Origin: JBFMDN01 sp040753915
Lineage (GTDB): Bacteria > Desulfobacterota > Desulfomonilia > Desulfomonilales > Desulfomonilaceae
DNA length: 40,452 nt
NCBI GenBank assembly: GCA_040753915.1
Contig: JBFMDN010000054.1
Location: 1 to 40,452 of the forward strand
Reading direction: 5' to 3'
The position numbers and the translations under genes are program-made. The notes under the pieces are model-generated. The model was given only the letters and a program-made list of their open reading frames with translations. It made no database searches and was not told the origin of the DNA. Of the stretch, positions 8,466 through 18,700 are shown piece after piece; within the stretch, counting starts at the first letter, position 1; every line of letters begins with the position of its first letter.

Positions 8466-9599
8466 TCAATGCCCGATTCGGGCAGACCGCAGCCTTCCCC
8501 TGGACAAAGCCTCAGATGCCGCTTCCAGGAAAACTTTCTCGGTTTCTCGCACCATGGCCTCGATGGAATACCGCTGTAGCACCTTTTCTCTCGCCATTTG
8601 TCCCATGGCGGTCCTGCGGGGCTCGTCTTTGAGGAGGCTGACGAGAGCCTCCGCGAATCGGACCGGGTTCCCGGGCTCTATCAACAAACCCGTCTTGCCG
8701 TGATCCACGAGCTCGGGGATCCCACCTACTGACGTGCCCACCACAGGCAGGCCTGCGGCCATGGCTTCAATCACCACATTCGGAGACGATTCAGACCTGG
8801 ATGCCAGGGCGAAGACCCAGGCGCGAGTCAAGTGTTCGTACACCCCATCGGTCCCCTGCAGCAACTTGATGCGGGAAGCAAGCTTTTTGTCCCGGATGAA
8901 CTCTTCCGCCTGAGCCCTGAGGTAACCGTCCCCAATGAGGACGAACGACGCTTCGGGAACAGCCGCGGCCGCCAATCTGTAGCTTTCGAGAAGGGTCAAC
9001 GGATCCTTTTCTTCCACCAGCCGCCCTACTGATACGACCAAAGGAGGGGAGGGACTCCCGTGGGTGGGCTTGAGCGCGTTCACATCGACGCCGTTGGGAA
9101 TGTGACTGACGCGATGGGGATCCACTCCGAGGGATTTGACCAGCTCGTCGCGGGAGGCGGCGGCGTTACAGACAATCCGATCGCTCAGGCGCCACAGCCA
9201 TCTGTCATGCTGATTGGGTCGGAGGCTCCGATATCCGCTTATCAATATTGGCACCCGGGTTCCCGCACCGATGAGACGACCCCAGATGTTAGGAACAACC
9301 GTTAACGTATACAGGATCTGGGGGCGCTCCCGCAGGAGTTTCCACGCAAGGACCGAGAGCGCGCGAGGACCCACCCAGGATGACCTTGATAGATACGTAG
9401 TCCGGATGCCTGCTCTCTCCGCGGTGGGCAGCATGTCATAGCCGCGCCGGCAAACCCACAGCTCGGCCGCGAAGAGGTCTCGGTCGAGGTGTTGGAGCAG
9501 GTTAACAGCGTATCGCTGTGTTCCTCCAAATTCCAGGTCCTGGACAAGCACCGCAAGACGGAGCGGCATCATCCGTACGAGAGCTTTGTCAGCCTGCAC
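8466..9599 (-). CDS. Family 4 glycosyltransferase
   Basis: The 377-residue protein has the two-domain GT-B layout. The N-terminal acceptor domain begins LRLAVLVQDLEFGGTQRYAVNLL. The C-terminal donor domain begins near VVSVGRLVEEKDPLTLLESY and holds the GT4 signature SRSESSPNVVIEAMAAGLPVVGT with the E-x7-E-like acidic pair. It should add a sugar from a nucleotide donor to a lipid- or polymer-linked acceptor at the inner face of the membrane. A GTG start at 9599 is chosen because AAGGAGAG lies at ideal distance. It overlaps the end of the deacetylase gene by 11 bases, so the two are one transcription unit. ATG codons at 9572 and 9569 are alternatives but lack a ribosome binding site. Confidence 0.92.
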   Translation of the reverse strand: MQADKALVRMMPLRLAVLVQDLEFGGTQRYAVNLLQHLDRDLFAAELWVCRRGYDMLPTAERAGIRTTYLSRSSWVGPRALSVLAWKLLRERPQILYTLTVVPNIWGRLIGAGTRVPILISGYRSLRPNQHDRWLWRLSDRIVCNAAASRDELVKSLGVDPHRVSHIPNGVDVNALKPTHGSPSPPLVVSVGRLVEEKDPLTLLESYRLAAAAVPEASFVLIGDGYLRAQAEEFIRDKKLASRIKLLQGTDGVYEHLTRAWVFALASRSESSPNVVIEAMAAGLPVVGTSVGGIPELVDHGKTGLLIEPGNPVRFAEALVSLLKDEPRRTAMGQMAREKVLQRYSIEAMVRETEKVFLEAASEALSRGRLRSARIGH

Positions 9600-10623
9600 G
9601 CGATCTCTCCTTCATGTCCATGCCCGACGCCTGCTCTCTTGGGTCACTTTCGCTTCCCTGGGCCGGTGAATCGGCAAAACTCGTGTCATAGAGGTCTCTT
9701 AGTTTGCTCATCACGAGAGGTCGGGCTTCCAACTCTTCGATCGCCCAATCGAGAAATGCGTCTATCTTATCAATGAACCTTGTTACATCGGCTTCGGTGT
9801 TGTGTTGGGGACAGCCGCCGGGAAGCAGCTCGGACGAATGGAAATAGAGGGTGAGCGTCCGCCCCTGTCGCGCTTGGTGGAGGCGAGCCGCGGCTTTCAA
9901 CCGTCTGAGGCCGGTTGCCATTGGCTGCGCGGAGAGCGAAGCAAGGTACTTCGTGGCCGGACGGACAAGGTATTTCGTCGCCTGACTCAGGGAAGAAATC
10001 CATTCGGCTAGACTTCCTATGCCTGGATAGATAGGGACGATGGTTATGGGGACCTCCAGGATGCGAGAATGACCAGGCCTGCGGGGATCGCTGGAATCAG
10101 GGAAATAGGGATCGCTTGGCGCTGTCAAATGATCGGGACCGCCGTACTCCGTTCTGAGGGGGGCTATACTGCTGTCCACTTGTATTGGAGAATCCTCCAG
10201 CACGCGAAACATCTTCGCCCCGAGATTGAAGCGTCCCATCCGGAATGACACCGGATTTGGATTCATTTCCCGGACAACATCGAGCACGTTGTTGAATTTA
10301 GCTCGGAGCAGCTCGACAGGGATGAGCTCGGAAGGAGTCGGCTGGGGGAAAGGCAATGGCTCCAGGGGGGGAGTATTCCAATGGTGCAAATGTATGCCGA
10401 TCTCAGCGCCCCACTGACGGGCAAGATCTGAGAGGAATGCGCGGTGGGACGAATGTACGGCGACCGCGTACGAAACAAAGAGAGTCGGTTTGATTCCGTG
10501 TTTGCGAAACACGTGGTCGAGCTTTGCCAGGCATTCCACGTTTCCCGTTAAGTCTGTGCGTGACTCGTAGGACTTTCGGAAAAGCCCTTCTTCTTCAACA
10601 TCTATAGTAATCGCCAACTCCAT
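9589..10623 (-). CDS. Polysaccharide deacetylase-like protein (NodB-type fold)
   Basis: The 344-residue protein starts with AITIDVEEEG, where the aspartate matches the catalytic base and metal ligand of NodB-type deacetylases. It has a metal-binding histidine segment EIGIHLHHWN about 80 residues later. A later SFRMGRFNLG stretch corresponds to motif 3. This group of carbohydrate esterases removes acetyl groups from surface polysaccharides. The ATG at 10623 fits the domain start; a longer frame to 10821 is open but its content looks non-coding. No clear ribosome binding site precedes it. The overlap with the glycosyltransferase suggests a small exopolysaccharide or capsule modification unit. 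Confidence 0.85.
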   Translation of the reverse strand: MELAITIDVEEEGLFRKSYESRTDLTGNVECLAKLDHVFRKHGIKPTLFVSYAVAVHSSHRAFLSDLARQWGAEIGIHLHHWNTPPLEPLPFPQPTPSELIPVELLRAKFNNVLDVVREMNPNPVSFRMGRFNLGAKMFRVLEDSPIQVDSSIAPLRTEYGGPDHLTAPSDPYFPDSSDPRRPGHSRILEVPITIVPIYPGIGSLAEWISSLSQATKYLVRPATKYLASLSAQPMATGLRRLKAAARLHQARQGRTLTLYFHSSELLPGGCPQHNTEADVTRFIDKIDAFLDWAIEELEARPLVMSKLRDLYDTSFADSPAQGSESDPREQASGMDMKERSRAG

Positions 10624-11108
10624 GGGCACGTCCGTAGCAGATACTGGTGACTTGGCCAAGAACTGTACCCCCTTTTTATACGTGCGATGGCTGCCGATGG
10701 CAATGGCGTTCCACACATGCCATTTGTCCCCCTGATGGTGTACGGCCTGGACAGAATGGACGACCGGGGTTGGTTCGGATCCCATCAGACGGCCCGGTTC
10801 AAAAAAAGGATGGCTTTCCAAGCCTCTCTCGGAGTATGCTTATGAAATCACGCGAGATCTTTCGCCTTGAGCCCACCGATCCAGGTGTGATAGAAGGATT
10901 CAGAGGGGAAAGATTAGTAGCTCTCTCGCGAGGCACAATCTGTGCGCAGAGTCCCCGGACGGCGGCAAGGTGGGGTGGGGGACGGTCGTCGAAGGCGGCG
11001 ACGGTCACGGTGAGGGGCGAGTTCGCGTGTGGAGGCCAGTGGACGAATTGTATGGCTGTGCCGTGCTTCTCCGATCTGCTTGGGGAGTCGAGCACCCGGG
11101 TGGTATAT
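10624..11108. other. Divergent intergenic region
   Basis: This 485-base gap separates the minus-strand deacetylase from the plus-strand PAS gene. The plus frame of the PAS gene stays open back to about 10647, with an ATG near 10842, but that translation has no PAS-like or other domain features and is rich in Arg, Gly and Ser. I treat it as untranslated. No strong promoter was picked out. Confidence 0.45.
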
Positions 11109-12392
11109 ATGACGAGCGATACAAACAGGCCGACGGTTCAAAGAGATTCGGAAGTCAATGAGCCTGATTTCTTGCAATCATCTCATACAAAGACCCTTAC
11201 CATAGATCTTGACACACTGTTCACGAGAGATATCACCGCTTCAGGCAGCTTCGATTTACGCCAGATGAAAGACATCTCTTTCGGAAAGCTCCTCGAAGCT
11301 GTGCCGATGCCCACACTCTTGATAGATTCGTCATTTTCCATAGTCTTTGCCAATGAGGCTCTCAATTCCATTTCTCTGGACTGTTCGCAGGTAGTCGGCA
11401 ATCATGTGGCCACATTTTTTGCGGGAGAAACCGAGGGCAGCCGCGCCACCCTGTTGATCCAGAAGGTGTTCGAGGAGCGAAGCACTCAGGTGTTCGAAGG
11501 ACTTGTGAAATGCGACGACAAGATCCTTTGGTGCCGAATCCATCTGCGATCCGTTCGTTTTCAGCGCCAGCGGCTGGTTCTTGCCATCGTCGAAGATCTG
11601 ACTGCCGAAAAGAAGCAGGCAATTATCAACGAAAAGTACCACCGGCTTGTGGACATATTTCCCATCGGAATAGCAGAATTCATTCTCGCCGATCCTGTCT
11701 CCCTCTCGGATTCCCCCGAAGACATCCTTTCCGCATTGGCTCGAGCCGAGCTGATCGGCGGCAACGTGGAGTTCGCCAAGTTGAGGAAGCGTCCGAACAT
11801 CGACACTCTCAAGGGGAGGCATTTCAACAGGCTGCTGCCGTTCGAAGAACGGCATATCCAGCGGTATTACAGGTGGATCTCGCGCGGGTTACCGGTGTAC
11901 ACTTTTGAGTCCAAAGAGAGGTTGGGCTCAGACACCCCCAGATACTATGAGAACACCCTCGTGCCGAACATCAAGAACGACTCGCTCGTGGGGCTGTGGA
12001 CGCTCAGGCAGGATGTTACCCACCGAAAGCAGACCGAGGCCGACCTCCGCGAGGCTCGGGACATTTTGGAAGAACGGGTGCACGAAAAGGCCGTCAGACT
12101 GGAGGAAACCAATCAGCTCCTGACCGTAGAAATCGGTGAGCGGCTCCGGGCAGAGGACAAAATCGCCAGACTCGTCACGCAGCTCAGGGAAGCCCTGGCT
12201 AAGGTGAAGATCCTGAGTGGCCTTCTCCCTATCTGCGCTTCCTGCAAGAAGATCCGTGATGACAGCGGCTACTGGACACAAGTGGAGGTGTACGTTCGAG
12301 AGCATTCAGACGCAGATTTTACCCACAGCATTTGTCCGGAGTGCGCTGCAAAACTTTATCCGGAGTTTTTCGATCCCACTTCATACAAGTAG
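11109..12392 (+). CDS. Two-PAS-domain protein with C-terminal four-cysteine module
   Basis: The protein has 427 residues from the ATG at 11109 (GGGTGG five bases upstream). A first PAS domain starts near FGKLLEAVPMPTLLIDSSFSIVFANEAL. A second, larger PAS-like region follows from NEKYHRLVDIFPIGIAEF to the PAC-like LWTLRQDVTHRKQTEADL. A coiled coil (EADLREARDILEERVHEKAVRLEE to LREALAKVKIL) leads to a tail with CASCKKIRDDSGYW and, later, CPECAAKLYPEF. These two CxxC pairs probably bind zinc or another metal. The tail recurs at the end of many deltaproteobacterial PAS and response-regulator proteins. There is no histidine kinase, GGDEF or HTH domain, so the output must be through partner binding. 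No membrane segment is seen, so it should be cytoplasmic. Confidence 0.82.
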   Translation: MTSDTNRPTVQRDSEVNEPDFLQSSHTKTLTIDLDTLFTRDITASGSFDLRQMKDISFGKLLEAVPMPTLLIDSSFSIVFANEALNSISLDCSQVVGNHVATFFAGETEGSRATLLIQKVFEERSTQVFEGLVKCDDKILWCRIHLRSVRFQRQRLVLAIVEDLTAEKKQAIINEKYHRLVDIFPIGIAEFILADPVSLSDSPEDILSALARAELIGGNVEFAKLRKRPNIDTLKGRHFNRLLPFEERHIQRYYRWISRGLPVYTFESKERLGSDTPRYYENTLVPNIKNDSLVGLWTLRQDVTHRKQTEADLREARDILEERVHEKAVRLEETNQLLTVEIGERLRAEDKIARLVTQLREALAKVKILSGLLPICASCKKIRDDSGYWTQVEVYVREHSDADFTHSICPECAAKLYPEFFDPTSYK

Positions 12393-12521
12393 ATTCATGG
12401 CCATCTTGAGCCCTTGTGAACAACAGCCCACGATGCGGAGTTGTTCCTGAGTGACTTTTGATGCGAAAATTGGTATACTTATCTCGCAATTCAAAACCAT
12501 CTTTCGGACAAGAGGAGATGA

Positions 12522-13124
12522 ATGCCGATGATGGCCAGCGACAAGACTCTCGAACAAGAGGTTCTCCAGGATTTGTATTCGGGGATGGACGATACCGCCC
12601 TCATGAAGAAGTACCGGATGTCTTACGGTGAATTGCGGTCCCTGTACAAACAATTGTTCGACAGCGGACTCTTGACGCGCGCACACACGCTGTGTCGTCC
12701 CTCGGCCAAATCCTCTCGTGAAAGTGAGGGAAGATCCCCCCTGCAATCAACGGGCAGGAGTCCGTCAGAGTTGCCTGGTCCGATTGTCGATGAGAAAAGG
12801 GCAGATGCCCGCCGCGGGGTGAGCATGGAGATCCCAGCGTACGACAGGGATCAGCCGGAAACTCACGGGTATATCCGAGACATATCGGAGAGGGGTGCTC
12901 AGCTCAGGGGCGTCGAGGTCGATGTGGGCGAAACCAAGACTATCGTCACCCTGGGAGACATGAGCGGGGAAGTAGCTCCATTCGAGTTTGAAGCTCGATG
13001 CTGTTGGACGGAAACAGAGCCGCAACAGGACCAAGTGGTGGCCGGATTCGAAATCGTCCAGATAACAGAGGAAAATCGTTACGAATTGAAGAAGCTCATG
13101 GACGTCCTCGAATGGAGCGCGTGA
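12522..13124 (+). CDS. PilZ domain protein
   Basis: The 200-residue protein has an N-terminal helical part (DKTLEQEVLQDLYSGMDDTALMKKYRMSYGELRSLYKQL) that resembles a short DNA-binding-like or adaptor helix bundle. A Ser/Pro-rich linker follows, and then a C-terminal PilZ domain. The c-di-GMP motif pair is visible as RADARR (RxxxR type) near residue 93 and DISERG (DxSxxG) near 121. It likely binds c-di-GMP and controls surface behaviour such as pili or polysaccharide. AGAGGAG lies just upstream of the ATG. It follows the PAS gene by 129 bases on the same strand. Confidence 0.88.
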   Translation: MPMMASDKTLEQEVLQDLYSGMDDTALMKKYRMSYGELRSLYKQLFDSGLLTRAHTLCRPSAKSSRESEGRSPLQSTGRSPSELPGPIVDEKRADARRGVSMEIPAYDRDQPETHGYIRDISERGAQLRGVEVDVGETKTIVTLGDMSGEVAPFEFEARCCWTETEPQQDQVVAGFEIVQITEENRYELKKLMDVLEWSA

Positions 13125-13318
13125 GACTTCTTGTCCTTCCCTGCACGTTCGGCGCACGGCAGCACAGAGAGTGTCCCCCTGCGGCCTGTCAGGGGTCAGA
13201 CTGACTGGCAGACCGCTTCGCGGCTACCTATTGAGCATACTTGACACCGTGCCCGGAACGGTCGGCCTGCAGCAAGGCTCTTCACAGACTTCGCCCCTAA
13301 GGGGCCCACCAACGGTAG

Positions 13319-13340
13319 TCCCACGCGACGCGGGATTTTT
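13319..13340 (+). terminator. Possible rho-independent terminator
   Basis: TCCC-A-CG and CG-C-GGGA form a short stem with one mismatch around the loop CGA, followed directly by five T residues. It lies 195 bases after the PilZ gene. The stem is weak, so the call is tentative. Confidence 0.3.
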
Positions 13341-13448
13341 AACCCATGGGAAGGGTGGCCGACCATTTTCTAGAACGACCCAGACAGGGTCGAGCAATAA
13401 TCAGGGCCATACAACCCCTTGGGTGACACGGAGCACGGTGTCAGAAAG

Positions 13449-13637
13449 TGTCTCAAAAGCCGGCAGTCCGTGATAATCGTGGCACGCCCCCTCACCCTGA
13501 CCCTCTCCCCCGAAGCGGGAGAGAGGGGATTCTTTCGGCTCCCTCTCCCTCTGGGAGAGGGTTGGGGTGAGGGTGCCTTTCCACGCATCGACGCTCAATC
13601 GTGCTACGATTTTTGGCGTGTCCCGAGTTTTGAGACA
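13449..13637 (+). mobile_element. MITE-like element, complete reference copy (copy C)
   Basis: The element is 189 bases long. Left end TGTCTCAAAAGCCGG (from 13449) and right end TTTTGAGACA (to 13637) are inverse copies. The 37-base terminal repeats match exactly in the outer ten bases (TGTCTCAAAA) and nearly so in the inner eleven (AATCGTGGCAC against AATCGTAGCAC), with a diverged middle. The interior consists of paired CCCTCACCC / GGGTGAGGG and CTCTCCC / GGGAGAG blocks that can fold into a long hairpin. There is no open frame of note and no clear target-site duplication. The flanks read GAAAG on the left and TTCTC on the right. Confidence 0.88.
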
Positions 13638-13717
13638 TTCTCGTCAAGCTTGTCCAACAATAGGGGCTTCGCGGAGAAGACGAGACGCCATGTCCGCCAC
13701 TCACTCACCATCAAACC

Positions 13718-15664
13718 CTACGGCTGGTTCACTGAGGGAGATCCCGGTCTTCCTGACACTTCCTTGAGCGCATGTTCGAGGTTCGCTCTTGCATCATCCA
13801 GCCTCGGATCGAGGCGTAGGGCTGCACGGAAATGGCGGATCCCATTGTCCGGTTGACCGCTCATCATGTAAAGGACGCCGAGATTGTTATGCACGTCGGG
13901 GGATCCGGCTCCTATCCGTATAACATTTCTATAGACCTCTATCGCCTCGGTGATTCGGTTCGCACGAACGAGCACGTAAGCCAGATTTAGAAGAATCGGG
14001 GGAGCATCGGGCTTTTCCTCGAGAGCTCTCCTGTAAAGGCTGACCGCCTCCTCGAACCGGCCGCTGCCCTCGACTATTCGTCCCAGGTTGTTGGCCGCTT
14101 CGGACAAGCTAGGGTTGCTTGCCAAAGCCTTCCGATACAACTCCTCGGCCTCCGCTGTCCTGCCCTGCATTTTCTTGATGAGTCCCAGGTTGTTGAAAGC
14201 AATCGCGTTCTGGGAGTCCACTTTGAGCGCGCTCAAGAAGTAATCTTCCGCTTCCGGCAGTTTTCCCCGATCGAGATTCAGCCTGCCAAGAATTAGACGA
14301 GCGGTCAGGGAGCCAGGGTTTTGGCGAAGATTGTCATTCCATAATGTTGCCGTGCTGTTCCAGACTCTGGTGCGGGCCTCAGTTTGAACCACCAGGAGCG
14401 CCAGATACACGATTCCGGCCACAAGGAGAGCGTGCCTGAAGAGCGGCGGAGAGACAGTCGCCACGCGGTGTGCGAGGAGCGCCATGAGGCAACCTGCGCC
14501 AATCATTGAGAAATAGAGAAAGTGATTTGCCACGAACGAATGGAGCTGATGACCGAATTTGAATATCCCCGACGCCGGCAGGATGGGGATCAAAAATACT
14601 GCCAAGGCCCAGAAGAACCGATCTTCCAGCCGTTTTCGAAACACGATCAGCAGCCCCGTGACACCGAGCAGGCCTGCTAATGGGACCCACCATCGCAAGG
14701 ATGACAGATCCACGTGCCAAAGGGGATACACAACTGTCAGGTTGACAGGCGCGACAATCTTAGCGGCATAGAACCAGAGAGCGGAAGCAAGAATAAAGGG
14801 CCGTTTCATCCAGGGGAGATCTATTGTGTCCGTCGGCTCGGTGCCCATGGCGAGCAGAGCGCTTCCCGCGGACAGGATGAAGAACGGGACGAGAGCTACC
14901 AATATCGCTGGCTCGCATCTGAGGCGAGCGATCCATCCGCGGAGCTGCCCTGAGCTGTTACCGGCGTCCCCCAATCCACGATCTTTGGGCAGCATCACCT
15001 GGGAAGCGAGCAAAATTACTGGAAAAAACACGTAGGTTGGCTTCGCGAGCACCGCGAGCTCAAAGGTGAGGAGCGACAATCCGTAATGGAGCCGAGAGCC
15101 AGCGTCCCGGTATCTGAGGAAAGACAGCCATGACAGGAGGCAGAACATGGCTCCCAGCACGGTTTTCCGCTGCGCAAACCAGATGACTCCAGCCACCTGG
15201 ACCGGATGCAGGAGAAAGAAGAAGGCCACTATCGAGCAGAATGCCACGTCTGCTCCGAGAGCGCTCAAAAGCAGAAAGAGCAAGCAGCCGTTTATGCAGT
15301 GGAAGACGAGGTTCACGAACGCTGTCACAGAGGGCTCGGCAACGGTGTAGCCTACGAGATACTTGTCCAACATCAGGCTTACAGAGCTTATGGGCGCGTA
15401 ATATCCGGGAACAATACGGCCCTTGAAATCCATGAACAGGCCACCAGTCATAGCCACGGGATCGGTTGCGTCCAGCACCGCCCGGTATGCCCCCAGATCC
15501 CAGCCGGCGAACTCTTGGGGGAGGTTCCGGCCGTAAACGATCATGGTCAAGAGCACGAACGCAGCGAGTAAGGCTCTTGCTACAACTTTTCCCCGTAGGT
15601 CTTTCCCATCGCTTGGCGGATCGAGCTCAAGCGCCCGAGCATTGCGATCAGGTACCTTTTCCAT
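13718..15664 (-). CDS. Multi-spanning membrane protein with C-terminal TPR repeats (TMTC/GT-C-like)
   Basis: The 648-residue protein has about nine to eleven membrane segments in its first 430 residues. About five or six TPR units follow, clear from AIAFNNLGLIKKMQGRTAEAEELYRKAL onwards, each with the NNLG/YRRAL pattern. The early part has a GWDLGAYRAVLD loop and an FLLHPVQVAGVIWFAQRKTVLGAMF segment typical of bacterial relatives of the TMTC/O-mannosyltransferase group. It may transfer a sugar from a polyprenyl carrier on the outer side of the inner membrane, but the activity is not proven by sequence. GAGG precedes the ATG by five bases. The 3' end lies 80 bases from a MITE-like copy. Confidence 0.88.
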   Translation of the reverse strand: MEKVPDRNARALELDPPSDGKDLRGKVVARALLAAFVLLTMIVYGRNLPQEFAGWDLGAYRAVLDATDPVAMTGGLFMDFKGRIVPGYYAPISSVSLMLDKYLVGYTVAEPSVTAFVNLVFHCINGCLLFLLLSALGADVAFCSIVAFFFLLHPVQVAGVIWFAQRKTVLGAMFCLLSWLSFLRYRDAGSRLHYGLSLLTFELAVLAKPTYVFFPVILLASQVMLPKDRGLGDAGNSSGQLRGWIARLRCEPAILVALVPFFILSAGSALLAMGTEPTDTIDLPWMKRPFILASALWFYAAKIVAPVNLTVVYPLWHVDLSSLRWWVPLAGLLGVTGLLIVFRKRLEDRFFWALAVFLIPILPASGIFKFGHQLHSFVANHFLYFSMIGAGCLMALLAHRVATVSPPLFRHALLVAGIVYLALLVVQTEARTRVWNSTATLWNDNLRQNPGSLTARLILGRLNLDRGKLPEAEDYFLSALKVDSQNAIAFNNLGLIKKMQGRTAEAEELYRKALASNPSLSEAANNLGRIVEGSGRFEEAVSLYRRALEEKPDAPPILLNLAYVLVRANRITEAIEVYRNVIRIGAGSPDVHNNLGVLYMMSGQPDNGIRHFRAALRLDPRLDDARANLEHALKEVSGRPGSPSVNQP

Positions 15665-15779
15665 TGCTGCCTCGTTCCGAAGGGGGAACGACTTCCCGGT
15701 CGGAGATTTCCCATCTTGAGCTTCGCGTCGTGAGCGATGCGACCACGCTTCGAGTATCCGTATTCGAGAGAAGACTGGC

Positions 15780-18700
15780 TCAGCCGATCACGAAGCGGGC
15801 TTTGCTGCCGCGTTTATCAGGCACTATTTCGAGCCGCGTGTCTATACGGTCCCGCAAATCCGGAACATGTGAGATCACCCCAACCAGTCTTCCTCCGCTT
15901 TGCAGATCGATAAGAGCCCGAAAAGCCAGATCCAGGGCTTCCGGGTCGAGGCTTCCGAATCCTTCATCCACGAATATCGTATCCAGTCGTATGCCGCCCG
16001 AATAGGATTGTACGACGTCCGCCAAGCCGAGGGCCAGAGAAAGGGACGCGAGGAAACTCTCTCCGCCGGAAAGGGTAGACACGGGGCGCTCTCTTCCCGT
16101 GTAGGAGTCAACGACTTCGAGATCGAGCCCGCCGGATGTGCGCCGGTCGGCACGCTCACTCTGACGCTGCAAAGAGTACCGCCGGTTGCTCATGATTTCC
16201 AGCCGCTCTGACGCGGCCACCAGCACTTTGTCGAGCAGAGCCCCAAGGACGAACCGCTGAAAGGTTATCCCAACTGGATTGTGACCGTTGGCGACCTCGG
16301 AGATTCTTCCGACCACCGCGTAACGCGTCTCTTCGTGTGCCAGCTCTCGGGAGCACGATTCATAATCGGCAGCAAGCTTTGTTACCCGCTTGAGGGATTC
16401 AGAGAGGGTTGCTTCGCGCTGCAACGCGGTCTGTAGCCGCGCCTTGGCTTCGTGCGCGGTCTTTTCGATGCCTTCCAAATCCGGAGGAACGAGTCCGTTG
16501 GCCGCTTTCTTCGCTCTCGCGAGCCGATCTCTCGCTGATTCCAGACTTGTGTGAAAGGTCTGGATTTCTTGCTCGAGTGAGTCCATTTCGTGCGGGCCTT
16601 TCTTCCCGGATCGAAAATCGTCCACATCGGTAAAGCCCGCGTCCCTTATGGTTTTCAGAAAGAGTTCCTGATGCTCTAGCACGGATCGGGCTGCCTCGGC
16701 AGCGGATTCCTCCGCCGCTGTCAGAGCTGTGGTCCGAGAGGCTAGTTCCTCGCGAGAGCGGGACAGGGCCTCTTGCGCTGCCTCCCAGGCGGCTTCAAGC
16801 GATCCAAGCCTCGCCTGCTCTCGTTCCACTGCTTGCCGGACGGCCGACTGCTTCCTCAGATTTTCAGGGATGCCGCTCTGCAGCGCAGCCACCTCCGCTT
16901 CCGCTGTCTGGCTCTCTATCATGGCGGCCTGGTGCTCCTGCTCCACTCGGTCCCGCTCTTCGCGAAACCGTTCGAAGTCTTCCCTAAGCCCGGCGGTCTC
17001 CTCGGACAACCGCATCAAGTCTTTGTGCGCAGCGTCTGCTTTCTTCAGCTCCTGTTTCAATCGTGCCAATTCGCCCTCGGCCTCTTTCGGATCGCGGATC
17101 TCATCCCCTAAGGTTTCCCTCAGCACGATTGAGGTTGCTGCGACCTCCGCAATCCGACGCTCCAGATCCATTTTTTCATCCCTGATATTCTCCACTTCCT
17201 GCTGCAGCTCGGTGACGCGCGACTTCTTGGCCTTTAGAGAGCGATCGCTTGGTATACCATGGTCCACCACCGCGGGGGCAGGATGGTCCGTGGAGCCGCA
17301 AACAGGACAGGGGAGCCCCGGCTCCAGTCTTTGAGCGAGTACCGCGGCCTGTCCTTCCACCCAGGCGCGGTCCAGCGCTTCCAGCTCGGACATGGCGCTA
17401 TCGAGCGCTTGCACGGCCTTTTTCAGCCGCTTTTCCGCGCCATCGAGCGCATACCTCAGAGAGGCTTCCCCCTGGACGAGCTCCTGAAGGCGCCGAGAAT
17501 TCCGTTGCACTGTCTCAGCATGGGCCACCTTGTGCTGAAGAAGCTCACGCTGGTCGGCCACTCTCTCCAGATCCCTCAATAGCTCTTTGTTTTGCCCGAT
17601 TTTCTCTGCGCAGGCTTCCAGGCGACGCGTGGCCTGCGCGAGTTCTTGCCCTTTGCTGGATAGAGCTCGCCGAGCTTCATCGGAGCGCCGTGCCGCTCGC
17701 TCCAAGTCCTTCACTCGCGCCGCAAGGTCCGCTAGGCGCCCCAAAGTCCGGCGAGCCTCCTCACGCTCTCCGGCTCTTTTCTTTTCCGCTTCGAGGTTTT
17801 GCTCTGCCTCTTCAACAGTAAGCTTCCCTTTCACAAAGGCATCCCTGGCAGTCTTGAGTCGTTCGGACGCCTTCGCAGACTCCTGGATGCTCCGCTCCAC
17901 ACTCCTCTCTTCAGAGATGAGCGTTGCGGCCCGCTTCGCACGGGAGAGGGCACCACTCTTGGACTGGTAGACCGGAATCTGGCGCTCCAAATCGGCGAGG
18001 GCTCGTTCGGCATCGGCAAGCTCCGCCAGCCTCTCGGCAGTCCGCCTGGCCTCCGCAAGCTTCTCCTGGACTTCAATTTCTTGGGCTTTCAGGATTTGGA
18101 TATCTTTTTGAACATCTGAAAGCTGTTCACATGTCTGGGTCTCACGATCTTTGAGATCTCCGATCGTTTCCGATTCAGCCTGGTCCAGTATGAACTTCAG
18201 GCGGCTTCCCAGGTCTCTCACCTGGACCTCGATCTCCTTTGACGCTTGCTTCAGGGCTTCTTCGACCCTTCTGTACAGCTCCGTCTGGAAGAGGACTTCG
18301 AGGATCGCCTGGCGCTCTCTGGAATCCGCAAGCAGGAGCTTGCGGAATTGCCCTTGCGGCAGCACAACGACCTGACGGAACTGATCTCCTCGAAATCCCA
18401 GGAGGTCTTCTACCGCCCTGGTGACCTTCGACCATTGTGAGGCTATTACTTCACCAGGATTCTCGTCGCCGGGGTTCTCGGCCAGTCGGGTCAGGGTTGC
18501 TTCGGCGCGAATCTTTGCACTTCCCGTGCCGCGAAGCCGGGGACGTTGCTGTTCCGGTCTCCGATGAATGCGGTACCTTTCTGTGCCGAGGCGGAAATCA
18601 AAGATCACCTCTGTTGGAGTTTGCGGGTCAGAGAGATCGCTCCGGATGCGTTTCACATCCCGCTCCGGGCCGGAACACTCCCCGTACAGCGCGAAAGTCA

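Noticed and set aside
11331..11855. 174-codon minus-strand open frame opposite the PAS gene
   Set aside because: The PAS reading on the other strand has recognisable domains; this one has none.
13449..13637. CRISPR-like interpretation of the repeated blocks
   Set aside because: Copies are dispersed singly over the window with no regular spacers and no cas genes.
16729..17334. 201-codon plus-strand open frame inside sbcC
   Set aside because: It is antisense to the coiled-coil region of a clear sbcC gene, and its Ser/Arg-rich translation has no family features.
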